Source: Roseomonas sp.
Lineage (GTDB): Bacteria; Pseudomonadota; Alphaproteobacteria; Acetobacterales; Acetobacteraceae
Reading direction: 5' to 3'
NCBI GenBank assembly: GCA_020249415.1
Contig: JADCFR010000410.1
Span: 1-6,335 of the forward strand
Length of the DNA: 6,335 nucleotides
Part shown: one piece after another, positions 1-6,218 of the stretch
Numbering within the stretch: the first letter of the stretch is position 1
Layout: every line of letters begins with the position of its first letter
Notes under the pieces: model-generated
The model's input: only the letters and a program-made list of their open reading frames with translations
Told to the model about the DNA's origin: nothing
The model's database searches: none
Translations under genes and position numbers: made by a program

Positions 1-99
1 CTTGGCGGCGAAGCTGAGCCCAGCGAGCGGGCCTGCGGCCGCCCCGGCGCGCCTGGTGCGCTCACCCGGAATGAAGGCGCCAACGCTGTCTTCGATCAT
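1..99 (-). CDS. Amidase-signature family hydrolase, N-terminal 33 codons only
   Basis: Partial gene that runs off the left edge. The minus strand reads MIEDSVGAFIPG, then a basic stretch, then GPLAGLSFAAK up to base 1. The pattern of an acidic/aromatic start, a FxPG motif, and GPLxGLxFAxK is the usual N terminus of amidase-signature enzymes, where the sequence normally continues as KDxxDVxG. The last visible residue, Lys33, would be the lysine of the Ser-cisSer-Lys catalytic triad. These enzymes hydrolyse amide bonds of small molecules in the cytoplasm; the substrate cannot be told from this part. The start at base 99 is supported by AGGAG (bases 106-110 on the minus strand) six bases upstream. 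A terminator lies between it and the next gene upstream on the same strand, so it probably has its own promoter within about 60 bases, but I could not identify one. The catalytic serines lie outside the window. Confidence 0.72.
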   Translation of the reverse strand, partial: MIEDSVGAFIPGERTRRAGAAAGPLAGLSFAAK

Positions 100-163
100 G
101 CCAAGCTCCTGCTGCCAATATCCGCGCGGAAACTGCGCCAGGCGGGCGGGTCAGGCAAGGGCG

Positions 164-197
164 AAAAAAAGCGGGACACGGGGGCAGGCCGGTCCCG
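164..197 (-). terminator. Rho-independent terminator after the small membrane protein gene
   Basis: On the minus strand CGGGAC pairs with GTCCCG (bases 192-197 with 172-177). A further three pairs lie inside it past a single unpaired base, closing a loop of about seven bases. The hairpin is followed, after two or three bases, by seven T residues (complement of bases 164-170). It sits about 60 bases past the stop codon of the small ORF and before the amidase gene, so it would separate their transcripts. No T-run follows in the plus direction. Confidence 0.6.
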
Positions 198-257
198 ACA
201 CATCAGGCTTGAAAGTGGCAACCTGGCCCTGATGAAACGGGTCCGGCGCCTTATTGA

Positions 258-416
258 TCAGGTAAGGTCGAGCAAAGCGGCCTTCACGGTCAGCGCCGCG
301 ATGCCAGCCGCCACAAAGGCCGCTGGTTCGCCAAAGCGCTTGGCCACAAAATAGGCCACACCGGCAAAAATCAGCGCCCAGCAACCAATCTCGCCAAGGC
401 TTGGGGAGATATTCAT
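258..416 (-). CDS. Small two-helix membrane protein, 52 residues, unknown function
   Basis: Hypothetical protein that I do not recognise. It begins MNISPSLGEIG. A first hydrophobic stretch covers residues 10-21 (CWALIFAGVAYF), a short polar link with the basic pair KR and GEP follows, and a second stretch covers residues 29-47 (ending ALTVKAALL), with the tail LDLT. This fits two short membrane-spanning helices, so an inner-membrane location is likely. The start at base 416 is preferred because GGAGGT (bases 423-428, minus strand) lies six bases upstream. An in-frame GTG at base 452 would add 12 residues but would place this strong site inside the coding region. A terminator follows it at 164-197. 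It starts 76 bases past the stop of the acetyltransferase gene on the same strand and may be co-transcribed with it. The good ribosome site, the hydrophobic pattern and the terminator together argue for a real gene, but no homology is claimed. Confidence 0.55.
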   Translation of the reverse strand: MNISPSLGEIGCWALIFAGVAYFVAKRFGEPAAFVAAGIAALTVKAALLDLT

Positions 417-492
417 GGTCAGACCTCCGATAATCTGGAGGAAGACTAACACTCAATTCATGAAAGTCCAGTTATAAATTGGCCAGCCCCCA

Positions 493-1221
493 TCACGGGG
501 CCTCACCCCGAAAACTGGCGAGCGACCGACGCGGGCGGCCATCCGGGCCGAAATTCGCGCCATCCAGCCAGGCGGCGATGGCATCGCGCCGGTTGGGCCA
601 TTCGTCAGCGATGATCGAAAACCACGCCGTATCCCGCCGCCTGCCCTTCACCACCAAATGGGCGCGATGCGTGCCTTCATAGGTAAAGCCAAGCCGCGCC
701 GCTGCCCGGCGCGATGGCATGTTCAGCGCATTGCATTTCCAAACCAGCCGCCGATAACCCAGATCATCCATGGCATGGCGCATCAGCAGAAACATGGCTT
801 CTGTGGCAGCCCGCGTGCGCTGCATGCGGGGTGAAAACCAGATATTGCCGATCTCGATATCCGCATGGGCGGGGGCGATTTGCATCAGCGTCAGCCAGCC
901 ATCCGCCGTGCCGGTGCGATGCGGGCGAATGGCCCAGGCGATCGGGTCATGCGTCACCGCGAAACCCGCGACATGGGCGCGCATCGCCGCCGCATCGCGA
1001 AACGGCCCATAGCCCATATAGGCCCAGCCCTCACCACCCGTGTCGCGTTCCGCCGCGCGCCACAAATCCTCGGCATGGCGGAGATGGAGCGGCTCCAGAT
1101 CAACCGACTGGCCCCTATGCGGGATGCGCGCCGGCAAGGGGCGCGGCGTGGCATCCACCAGCGGGCCAAGCGGGGGATTGGTGGCGGGGTCCCAGGGGAC
1201 GCCTTCGGGCAGGTTTTCCAT
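493..1221 (-). CDS. GNAT-family N-acetyltransferase (RimJ/RimL-like)
   Basis: A 242-residue protein that would transfer an acetyl group from acetyl-CoA to an amine; the acceptor is not known. An N-terminal section with WDPATNPPLGP (residues 10-20) leads to the GNAT opening RGQSVDLEPLHLRHAEDLW (36-54), a strand typical of the RimJ/RimL class. The acetyl-CoA-binding core is IEIGNIWFSPRMQRTRAATE (122-141), with QRTxAATE in the place of the usual Q/RxxGxG/A loop. Next come LGYRRLVWKCNALNMPSRRA (154-173), the conserved Asn/Ser region, and AARLGFTYEGTHR (174-186), which is the GFxxEG signature. KGRRRDTAWFSI (192-203) closes the core. The length is normal for this subfamily and no key segment is missing. 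The Met at base 1221 was chosen because the homology-like part begins just after it; the frame stays open up to base 1338, with low-complexity sequence that would overlap the divergent reductase gene. The ribosome site is weak (GGGG). A cytoplasmic protein is expected. Confidence 0.9.
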   Translation of the reverse strand: MENLPEGVPWDPATNPPLGPLVDATPRPLPARIPHRGQSVDLEPLHLRHAEDLWRAAERDTGGEGWAYMGYGPFRDAAAMRAHVAGFAVTHDPIAWAIRPHRTGTADGWLTLMQIAPAHADIEIGNIWFSPRMQRTRAATEAMFLLMRHAMDDLGYRRLVWKCNALNMPSRRAAARLGFTYEGTHRAHLVVKGRRRDTAWFSIIADEWPNRRDAIAAWLDGANFGPDGRPRRSLASFRGEAP

Positions 1222-1306
1222 CGCCCCAGAAGAAACGCCCGGCGCGCGGGATGCAAGCCATGATTGCCGGTTGCGCGCCGCGCCGCACCGCAGCAAAAGG
1301 GGGGCC

Positions 1307-2113
1307 ATGAATACGGCCCCTTCCCCCGCCCCCGCCATCCCCGCCGCCTATTTCGGGGAAAAGGTCACGCATGTGCATCATTGGACGGATCGGCTGTTTT
1401 CCTTCCGCTGCACGCGCGATACGGCGTTTCGCTTCCGCGCCGGTGAATTCGCCATGATCGGGCTGATGGTGGATGGCAAGCCGCTGGTACGCGCCTATTC
1501 CATGGCGAGCCCGACTTGGGATGAGGCATTGGAATTCCTGTCCATCAAGGTGCAGAACGGGCCACTCACATCGCGCCTGCAACATATCAAGCCGGGCGAC
1601 ACCGTGCTGATTGGCCGCAAGCCCACCGGCACCCTCGTCACGGATAACCTATTGCCAGGCCGCAGCCTTTGGATGCTGGCCACCGGCACCGGCCTTGCCC
1701 CGTTTCTGAGCCTGACGCGCGAGCCTGATGTCTATGATCGCTATGGCACGGTGGTGGTGGCCCATACCGTCCGCCAGGTGGCGGAATTGGCCTATCGGGA
1801 GATGTTCGAACGCGATCTGGCGCAGGATGAATTCCTCGGCGAGATCATCGCCGGCAAGCTTCGCTACTACCCCTCCGTGACGCGGGAGCCCTTCCCGACC
1901 CAAGGGCGGATCACGAATCTGATCGAAACCGGGCGGATTTTCGCTGATCTGGGCTTGCCCGCGCTGGACCCCGCCCATGACCGGGTGATGCTCTGCGGGT
2001 CTGAGGCGATGAACCGAGACTGCAAGGCCATGCTGGAAGCCCGCGGCTTTGTGGAGGGATCGAACAACGCCCCCGGCAGCTATGTGGTGGAAAAGGCTTT
2101 TGTGACGAAATAG
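1307..2113 (+). CDS. fpr: Ferredoxin/flavodoxin-NADP+ reductase
   Basis: A complete 268-residue FAD enzyme that passes electrons between NADP(H) and ferredoxin or flavodoxin in the cytoplasm. Such bacterial reductases supply reduced carrier for oxidative-stress defence and biosynthesis. The FAD-binding barrel carries RAYSMAS (residues 62-68; RxYS binds flavin) and VQNGPLTSRL (82-91), which contacts the flavin phosphates. The NADP domain opens with LATGTGLAPFL (124-134) and has the nicotinamide-site motif CGSEAM (230-235). The C terminus, YVVEKAFVTK (259-268), is the extended tail ending in AFVxK that is typical of the alphaproteobacterial subclass, in contrast to the terminal Tyr of plastid enzymes. 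The ATG at 1307 follows an A4G6 run (1295-1304) that acts as its ribosome site. The frame is open further upstream, but that part is antisense to the acetyltransferase gene. The stop at 2113 is 117 bases before the TRAP operon; no clear terminator was seen, so read-through is possible. Confidence 0.95.
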   Translation: MNTAPSPAPAIPAAYFGEKVTHVHHWTDRLFSFRCTRDTAFRFRAGEFAMIGLMVDGKPLVRAYSMASPTWDEALEFLSIKVQNGPLTSRLQHIKPGDTVLIGRKPTGTLVTDNLLPGRSLWMLATGTGLAPFLSLTREPDVYDRYGTVVVAHTVRQVAELAYREMFERDLAQDEFLGEIIAGKLRYYPSVTREPFPTQGRITNLIETGRIFADLGLPALDPAHDRVMLCGSEAMNRDCKAMLEARGFVEGSNNAPGSYVVEKAFVTK

Positions 2114-2144
2114 CTCGGCAGGCCCTTGGCGCTGCAAAAAAACA

Positions 2145-2173
2145 TTGCGTCATGGGCCTGTCATCCATATGAC
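2145..2173 (+). promoter_or_regulatory. Possible promoter of the TRAP operon (-35/-10)
   Basis: TTGCGT (2145-2150) and TATGAC (2168-2173) are separated by exactly 17 bases. They match three and four of six positions of the sigma-70 consensus. This lies 58 bases before the start codon of the binding-protein gene. The match is modest and comes from inspection only. Confidence 0.35.
2149..2173 (+). promoter_or_regulatory. Candidate operator: repeated GTCAT half-sites over the -10
   Basis: GTCAT occurs at 2149-2153 and again at 2160-2164, which is 11 bases or one helical turn apart. The second copy forms an inverted repeat, GTCAT-CCAT-ATGAC (2160-2173), that covers the candidate -10. This layout would suit a dimeric repressor, such as the regulators often found next to TRAP operons, but no regulator gene is present in the window. 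The half-sites are short and could be chance. Confidence 0.25.
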
Positions 2174-2230
2174 ACGGCGCGTGAAGCTCAGCCCCAGCCT
2201 AGCCGGGGGGCGCCACCAAGGGAGAAGCAA

Positions 2231-3373
2231 ATGACCGGTTCCAACACCTCTGCGCCCGCGCGGCGCGGCTTTTTGAAGGCGGCTGCCGCCACGGGCGCAG
2301 GCGTCGCTGTGCTCGCAACCCCCAATGTCAGCCGCGCGCAAACCACCACGCTGCGCTTCCAGTCCACCTGGCCGCAGCGCGACATCTTCCATGAATTCGC
2401 GGGCGATTTCGTGCGCCGCGTGAATGACATGGCGGGCGGGCGCTTGCGCCTTGAATTGCTTGCTGCTGGTGCCGTGGTTGGCGCCTTCCAGTTGCTGGAT
2501 GCGGTCAGCGCCGGCACGCTTGATGGCGGCCATGGCGTGCCGGCTTATTGGTTCGGCAAGAACAAGGCGTTTTCGCTGTTCGGCACCTCGCCCCCCTGGT
2601 TCGGCGATGCCAATCAGCTGCTCGGCTGGTATCATTATGGCGGCGGCGAGGCGCTCTATAATGAGCTGCTGAATGACCTTGTCAGGGTCAATGTCGTGTC
2701 CTTCATGACCGGCCCGATGCCGACACAGCCGCTTGGTTGGTTCAAGAATGCGATCGAACGTCCGGAACAGATTCGCGGCCTGAAATACCGCACCGTGGGC
2801 CTCGCGGCTGATCTTTTCGCGGAACTTGGCGCGGCGGTGGTCTCACTGCCCGGTGGGGAAATCGTGCCCGCCTTGGAACGCGGCGTGATTGACGGGGCGG
2901 AATTCAACAACCCATCCTCTGACCGCGTGCTCGGCTTCCCGGATGTGGCGAAGAACTATATGATTCAGTCCTTCCATCAGCGCACGGAAAGCTTTGAAGT
3001 GCTGTTCAATAAGGCGAAGTTCGCAGCACTTCCGGCCGAGCATCAGGCGATCATCAAATTCGCTTCTGAAAGCGCCTCTGCCGATATGTCCTGGAAGCTG
3101 CAGGATCGCTATTCGCGCGATCTGCTTGCCATGGCGCAGCAGCAGGGCGTGCAGGTACGCCAGACGCCGCGCCCGGTGCTTGACGCGCAGCTCGCCGCCT
3201 GGAATCGCGTGGTTCAGAAGTATGAAGGCGATGCCTCCTCCCCCGCCGCGGGGCCCTTCTTCAAGAAGGTCTGCGATAGCCAGCGTGACTGGTGCCGTCG
3301 CGTTGGCAGCTTCTTCCTGCGCTATGAAGCAAGCCCGGTGATTTCCTATAATCACTTCTTCGGCGCGCGCTGA
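2231..3373 (+). CDS. dctP: TRAP transporter solute-binding protein, DctP family, Tat-exported
   Basis: A 380-residue periplasmic binding protein that captures a carboxylate ligand and hands it to the membrane subunits encoded next. The N terminus has a twin-arginine signal: ARRGFLK (10-16), a hydrophobic stretch to about residue 30, and a likely cut after SRA at 36. The mature protein starts QTTTLRFQSTW, as DctP proteins do. The ligand-site hallmark is clear: GLKYRTVG (183-190), with Arg187 as the expected carboxylate-binding residue, then PGGEIVPALERGVIDGAEFNNPSSD (207-231), matching the GGxxxPALExGxIDxxE pattern of the keto-acid/lactate (TakP-like) branch. Glu224-Phe225 stands where TakP-like proteins usually have Glu-Trp. 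Two cysteines, 348 and 355, seem to be the only ones. The start at 2231 is set by AAGGGAG (2218-2224), six bases away; an earlier in-frame ATG at 2126 would bury the Tat signal. A hairpin terminator follows the gene. The ligand is unproven; the symbol is a family name. Confidence 0.95.
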   Translation: MTGSNTSAPARRGFLKAAAATGAGVAVLATPNVSRAQTTTLRFQSTWPQRDIFHEFAGDFVRRVNDMAGGRLRLELLAAGAVVGAFQLLDAVSAGTLDGGHGVPAYWFGKNKAFSLFGTSPPWFGDANQLLGWYHYGGGEALYNELLNDLVRVNVVSFMTGPMPTQPLGWFKNAIERPEQIRGLKYRTVGLAADLFAELGAAVVSLPGGEIVPALERGVIDGAEFNNPSSDRVLGFPDVAKNYMIQSFHQRTESFEVLFNKAKFAALPAEHQAIIKFASESASADMSWKLQDRYSRDLLAMAQQQGVQVRQTPRPVLDAQLAAWNRVVQKYEGDASSPAAGPFFKKVCDSQRDWCRRVGSFFLRYEASPVISYNHFFGAR

Positions 3374-3385
3374 TTTGCAGTAACG

Positions 3386-3414
3386 GGGTGCGGGTTTCGG
3401 CCCGCACCCTTTTT
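3386..3414 (+). terminator. Rho-independent terminator between the binding protein and membrane subunits
   Basis: GGGTGCGGG (3386-3394) pairs perfectly over nine bases with CCCGCACCC (3401-3409) around a six-base loop, TTTCGG. Five T residues (3410-3414) follow. It begins 12 bases past the stop of the binding-protein gene and ends 40 bases before the small-permease start. It probably stops most transcripts, leaving partial read-through for the two membrane genes, a common way to overproduce the binding protein. Confidence 0.85.
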
Positions 3415-3454
3415 GATGCCCCAATCCCCGGGGCCATGATCGAAAGCCCGCATC

Positions 3455-4090
3455 ATGCAGCGACTGCTTCTTGGCATTGATCGCTTCAGCACCCTGGTTG
3501 GCCAGACCTTCGCCTGGAGCATCCTGGTACTGACCTTTGTCGTGACTTATGAAGTGGTGATGCGCTACGCCTTCCGCGCACCGACCACCTGGGCCTATGA
3601 CACTTCCTATATGCTTTATGGCACGCTGTTCATGATGGCCGGCGCCTATGCGCTGTCACGCAATGGGCATGTACGCGGCGATTTTCTTTATCGGAATTTC
3701 AAGCCTGAAAATCAGGCGAAGCTTGATCTTGTTCTTTACATCCTGTTTTTCTTCCCGGCGATTTTTGCCTTCATGATTTCCGGCTGGACCTTTTTCACGC
3801 AATCCTTTGCGCAGAATGAAAGGTCCATGTTCAGCCCGACCGGCCCGGTGATCTGGCCCTTTAAGTTCCTGATCCCGGTGGTGGGTGTGCTGTTGCTGCT
3901 GCAAGGGATTGTGGAAGTTGTGCGCTGCATCCAATGCATCCGCTCCGGCGTTTGGCCAAAGCGGCTTTCGGATGTGGAAGAATTGGACCAGCAAATCCTT
4001 GCCGCCGCCGCCGAACAGGACCCCGAGGAATTGGCGCGCCGCATGGCCACGTCCGGCCAGATCCCTATTGAAACGCCAAAGAAGGGCTGA
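3455..4090 (+). CDS. dctQ: TRAP transporter small permease subunit, DctQ family
   Basis: A 211-residue inner-membrane protein. In TRAP systems the small subunit with four membrane helices pairs with the large permease and is required for transport. Helices are seen at about residues 18-38, 50-67, 92-112 and 133-154. Family marks are TYEVVMRYAF (31-40), the TWAYDTSYMLYG segment (45-56) and the polar loop RNGHVRGDFLY (69-79). The final 40 or so residues are charged and rich in Glu, Ala and Gln (ending PIETPKKG) and are likely cytoplasmic; this tail makes the protein somewhat longer than many DctQ subunits. The start at 3455 follows a weak GAAAG eight bases upstream. A closer upstream ATG at 3436 is in another frame. 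It lies beyond the terminator that follows the binding-protein gene, and its stop is 6 bases before the large permease start, so the two membrane genes are translationally close. Symbol at family level. Confidence 0.92.
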   Translation: MQRLLLGIDRFSTLVGQTFAWSILVLTFVVTYEVVMRYAFRAPTTWAYDTSYMLYGTLFMMAGAYALSRNGHVRGDFLYRNFKPENQAKLDLVLYILFFFPAIFAFMISGWTFFTQSFAQNERSMFSPTGPVIWPFKFLIPVVGVLLLLQGIVEVVRCIQCIRSGVWPKRLSDVEELDQQILAAAAEQDPEELARRMATSGQIPIETPKKG

Positions 4091-4096
4091 TGCGCC

Positions 4097-5503
4097 ATGT
4101 CTGACGGTATGCTCGGGCTCACGCAGCTCTTTCTGTTCCTGTTCTTCATCATGCTGGGCTTCCCGATTGCCTTTACGCTGATGGCGATGGGCTTGTTCTT
4201 TGGCTATCTCGGCATGCAGGAACGTATTTTTGACCTGCTGGTGCAGCGCACCTATGCGGTCATGTCGAATGACGTGCTGATCAGCGTGCCGCTTTTCGTG
4301 CTGATGGGCTATATCATCGAACGCGCGAATATCCTGGACCGGTTGTTTCGATCCTTGCAGATGGCAAGCGGCAATATTCCAGGATCATTGGCTGTAGCCA
4401 CATTGGCGACTTGCGCTTTGTTTGCGACCGCAACCGGGATCGTTGGTGCCGTTGTGACCCTTATGGGCCTGCTCGCTTTTCCGGCCATGCTCCGCGCGGG
4501 TTATGATGTCAGGCTGGCATCGGGGGTTATTTGCGCGGGGGGCTGCCTTGGCATCCTGATCCCGCCTTCGATCATGCTGATCCTGTTTGGCGCAACCGCC
4601 GGGGTTTCGGTGGTGCAGCTTTATGCTGCGGCCTTCATCCCCGGTGTTATGTTGGCGGGCTTGTACATTCTCTATGCCATGGGCATTGCCCTCGTGAAGC
4701 CGCAAATGGCGCCGCGCCTGCCGCCCGAGGAAGTGAATATCCCCTTCAGCCAAATCGCGATTTCGCTGCTGACCTCCTTCATCCCGCTTGCGGCGCTGAT
4801 TGCCATGGTGCTCGGCGCCATTCTGATGGGGCTCGCGACACCCTCAGAAGCCGCCGCCATGGGCAGCCTTGGGTCCATTATCCTCGCTGTGGTCTATCGG
4901 TCCTTTTCCTTTGCCAAGCTCAAGGAAAGCGTGTTCCTGACCGCGCGTACTTCCGCCATGGTGTGTTGGTTGTTTGTGGGGAGCGCGATTTTCTCCTCGG
5001 TCTTTGGCTATCTCGGCGGGCAGGATCTGGTGGAGCAATTCTTCAAATCCCTGCCGCTCAATACCTTCACCTTCATGATCCTGGCGCAGTTGCTGATCTT
5101 CATCCTGGGCTGGCCCTTGGAATGGACGGAAATCATCGTGATTTTCGTGCCGATCTTCCTGCCGCTTTTGGATGATTTCGGCGTTGATCCGCTGTTCTTC
5201 GGCGTGATGGTGGCGCTCAATCTGCAAACCTCCTTCCTGTCGCCGCCGGTTGCCATGGCGGCCTTCTATCTGAAGGGGGTGGCGCCGAAGCATGTGCGGC
5301 TTGAGGATATTTTCAAGGGCTGCATGCCCTTCATCTACATCGTCATCATGTGCATGCTGATGATCTATGTCTTCCCCGGCCTGGTCACCTGGCTGCCTGA
5401 ACAGCTTTATGGCTTCACGCCGTCCAGCGGCACGCCGATCCAATTGGATGTCCCGCCGGAGGGCGGCTTCCAGGAGGATGAAGTGCCGCGGATTGCCGAT
5501 TAG
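4097..5503 (+). CDS. dctM: TRAP transporter large permease subunit, DctM family
   Basis: A 468-residue inner-membrane transport subunit that moves the bound solute inward, normally driven by the Na+ gradient. It is almost wholly hydrophobic, consistent with the 11-12 membrane segments of the family. Recognisable parts are the opening helix to GFPIAFTLM (21-29), SVPLFVLMGYIIERA (63-77), the ATATGIVGAVVTLMG helix-hairpin region (110-124), which is the usual ATASG/S-type transport motif, and GGCLGILIPPSIMLILFG (148-165), the strongest DctM signature. A similar inverted half follows, with VGSAIFSSVFGYLGG and an LNLQTSFLSPPVAMAAFYLK segment. The C-terminal tail of about 35 residues after the last helix is polar and acidic (EDEVPRIAD end) and makes the protein a little longer than the roughly 430 residues of typical DctM. 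The ribosome site AAAGAAGGG (4077-4085) is 11 bases from the ATG and lies inside the end of the small-subunit gene, which suggests coupled translation. The next gene starts 4 bases after the stop. Confidence 0.97.
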   Translation: MSDGMLGLTQLFLFLFFIMLGFPIAFTLMAMGLFFGYLGMQERIFDLLVQRTYAVMSNDVLISVPLFVLMGYIIERANILDRLFRSLQMASGNIPGSLAVATLATCALFATATGIVGAVVTLMGLLAFPAMLRAGYDVRLASGVICAGGCLGILIPPSIMLILFGATAGVSVVQLYAAAFIPGVMLAGLYILYAMGIALVKPQMAPRLPPEEVNIPFSQIAISLLTSFIPLAALIAMVLGAILMGLATPSEAAAMGSLGSIILAVVYRSFSFAKLKESVFLTARTSAMVCWLFVGSAIFSSVFGYLGGQDLVEQFFKSLPLNTFTFMILAQLLIFILGWPLEWTEIIVIFVPIFLPLLDDFGVDPLFFGVMVALNLQTSFLSPPVAMAAFYLKGVAPKHVRLEDIFKGCMPFIYIVIMCMLMIYVFPGLVTWLPEQLYGFTPSSGTPIQLDVPPEGGFQEDEVPRIAD

Positions 5504-5507
5504 CGCC

Positions 5508-6218
5508 ATGGAGCAGGACCCCATCACGCGCGCCATTGGCTATTTGTCTGAGGCTTTCGAGACCGGCAATCCGCTGGCGCCGCTGCCCGCGGAAATCGCC
5601 ATCACCACCCAGGATGACGCCGAGGATGTGGCCGGTGGTGTGCTTGCGCGGCTTGGCTTCGCGCCTTGCGGTGTAAGGGTCGCGCCGGCAGCTGATGGCA
5701 GCCTGATCACCGGCCCCATGCTGGAAGCCCGGTTTCTGGATGATGGCGCGGGGCTGTCGCTCGAGATCATGCGCCATGGCCGCGCCTCGGCCGCCCTGCT
5801 GGGTGTGCTGGGTGCCGCTTTGGCGCCTGAGGTGACATCGCCCCCTGAGATCACCGCCATCCACCCGGCGCTGGATATCAGCGCCAGCCGCTTCACCCAA
5901 GGCCCGGCGGATCGCTTGGCGGAGATTGCTGATCTGGCCGGGCTTGGGTTGCTGGTGCTGGGCAAGCGCCGGGCCATGCCCGAAGCGCCAAGCCGCGTGG
6001 CACTGATTGAAGGTGAAGGCTCAGCGCGCGGCAGGCCCTTCGACCTGCACGCGGCCTTCGCCCAGGCAGCGGCGGAAGCGCGGCGCTTGGGTGGTTTGCC
6101 CGCAGGCGCGGTGCTGGTGGTGGCGGGGCTTGGTGCGCCGGTGGTTGGGTTGAAGGCCGGCGCGCGGTTCACGGCGCGCTTTACCGGCATTGGCAAGGTC
6201 AGCGCCCGCTGCGGCTAA
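5508..6218 (+). CDS. MhpD-like (2-keto-4-pentenoate hydratase / FAH superfamily) protein with altered metal site
   Basis: A 236-residue soluble protein, last gene of the TRAP operon. The C-terminal half has the layout of 2-oxopent-4-enoate hydratases: HPALDISASRF (119-129) for the family's PALEVVxSR, LLVLGKRR (148-155) for the YVLGG turn, a GRPFDLHAAFAQ helix for GHPLNAxxWLA, then AGAVLVVAGLGAPV (199-212), AGARFTARF (217-225) and GIGKVSA (227-233). Hydratases of this fold add water to 2-oxo-alkenoates using a divalent metal held by acidic residues. By eye, the first Glu is kept (Glu73), the second is replaced by Arg75 (EAR instead of ExE), and the third is Asp123 instead of Glu. The protein is also slightly shorter than the usual 260 or so residues. 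It may be a diverged or inactive member. The start at 5508 is 4 bases past the permease stop; an in-frame ATG at 5478, immediately after AGGAGG (5472-5477), is possible but spaced too closely. Confidence 0.85.
   Translation: MEQDPITRAIGYLSEAFETGNPLAPLPAEIAITTQDDAEDVAGGVLARLGFAPCGVRVAPAADGSLITGPMLEARFLDDGAGLSLEIMRHGRASAALLGVLGAALAPEVTSPPEITAIHPALDISASRFTQGPADRLAEIADLAGLGLLVLGKRRAMPEAPSRVALIEGEGSARGRPFDLHAAFAQAAAEARRLGGLPAGAVLVVAGLGAPVVGLKAGARFTARFTGIGKVSARCG

Noticed and set aside
486..501. Hairpin GCCCC/GGGGC around the stop codon of the acetyltransferase gene as a terminator.
   Set aside because: Only five pairs, and no T-run follows on the minus strand, so it does not qualify as an intrinsic terminator.
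1222..1338. N-terminal extension of the acetyltransferase up to base 1338.
   Set aside because: The extra 39 residues show no family resemblance, and the extension would overlap the divergent reductase gene's start and ribosome site. The Met at 1221 is simpler.
2126..2230. Earlier in-frame ATG (2126) for the TRAP binding protein.
   Set aside because: It would place 35 residues before the twin-arginine signal and has no good ribosome site, whereas 2231 has AAGGGAG at six bases.
3436..3480. A 14-codon upstream reading frame starting at ATG 3436 and overlapping the dctQ start, as a possible leader peptide.
   Set aside because: It has no adequate ribosome site, no run of regulatory codons and no attenuator structure after it; the hairpin lies before it, not after it.
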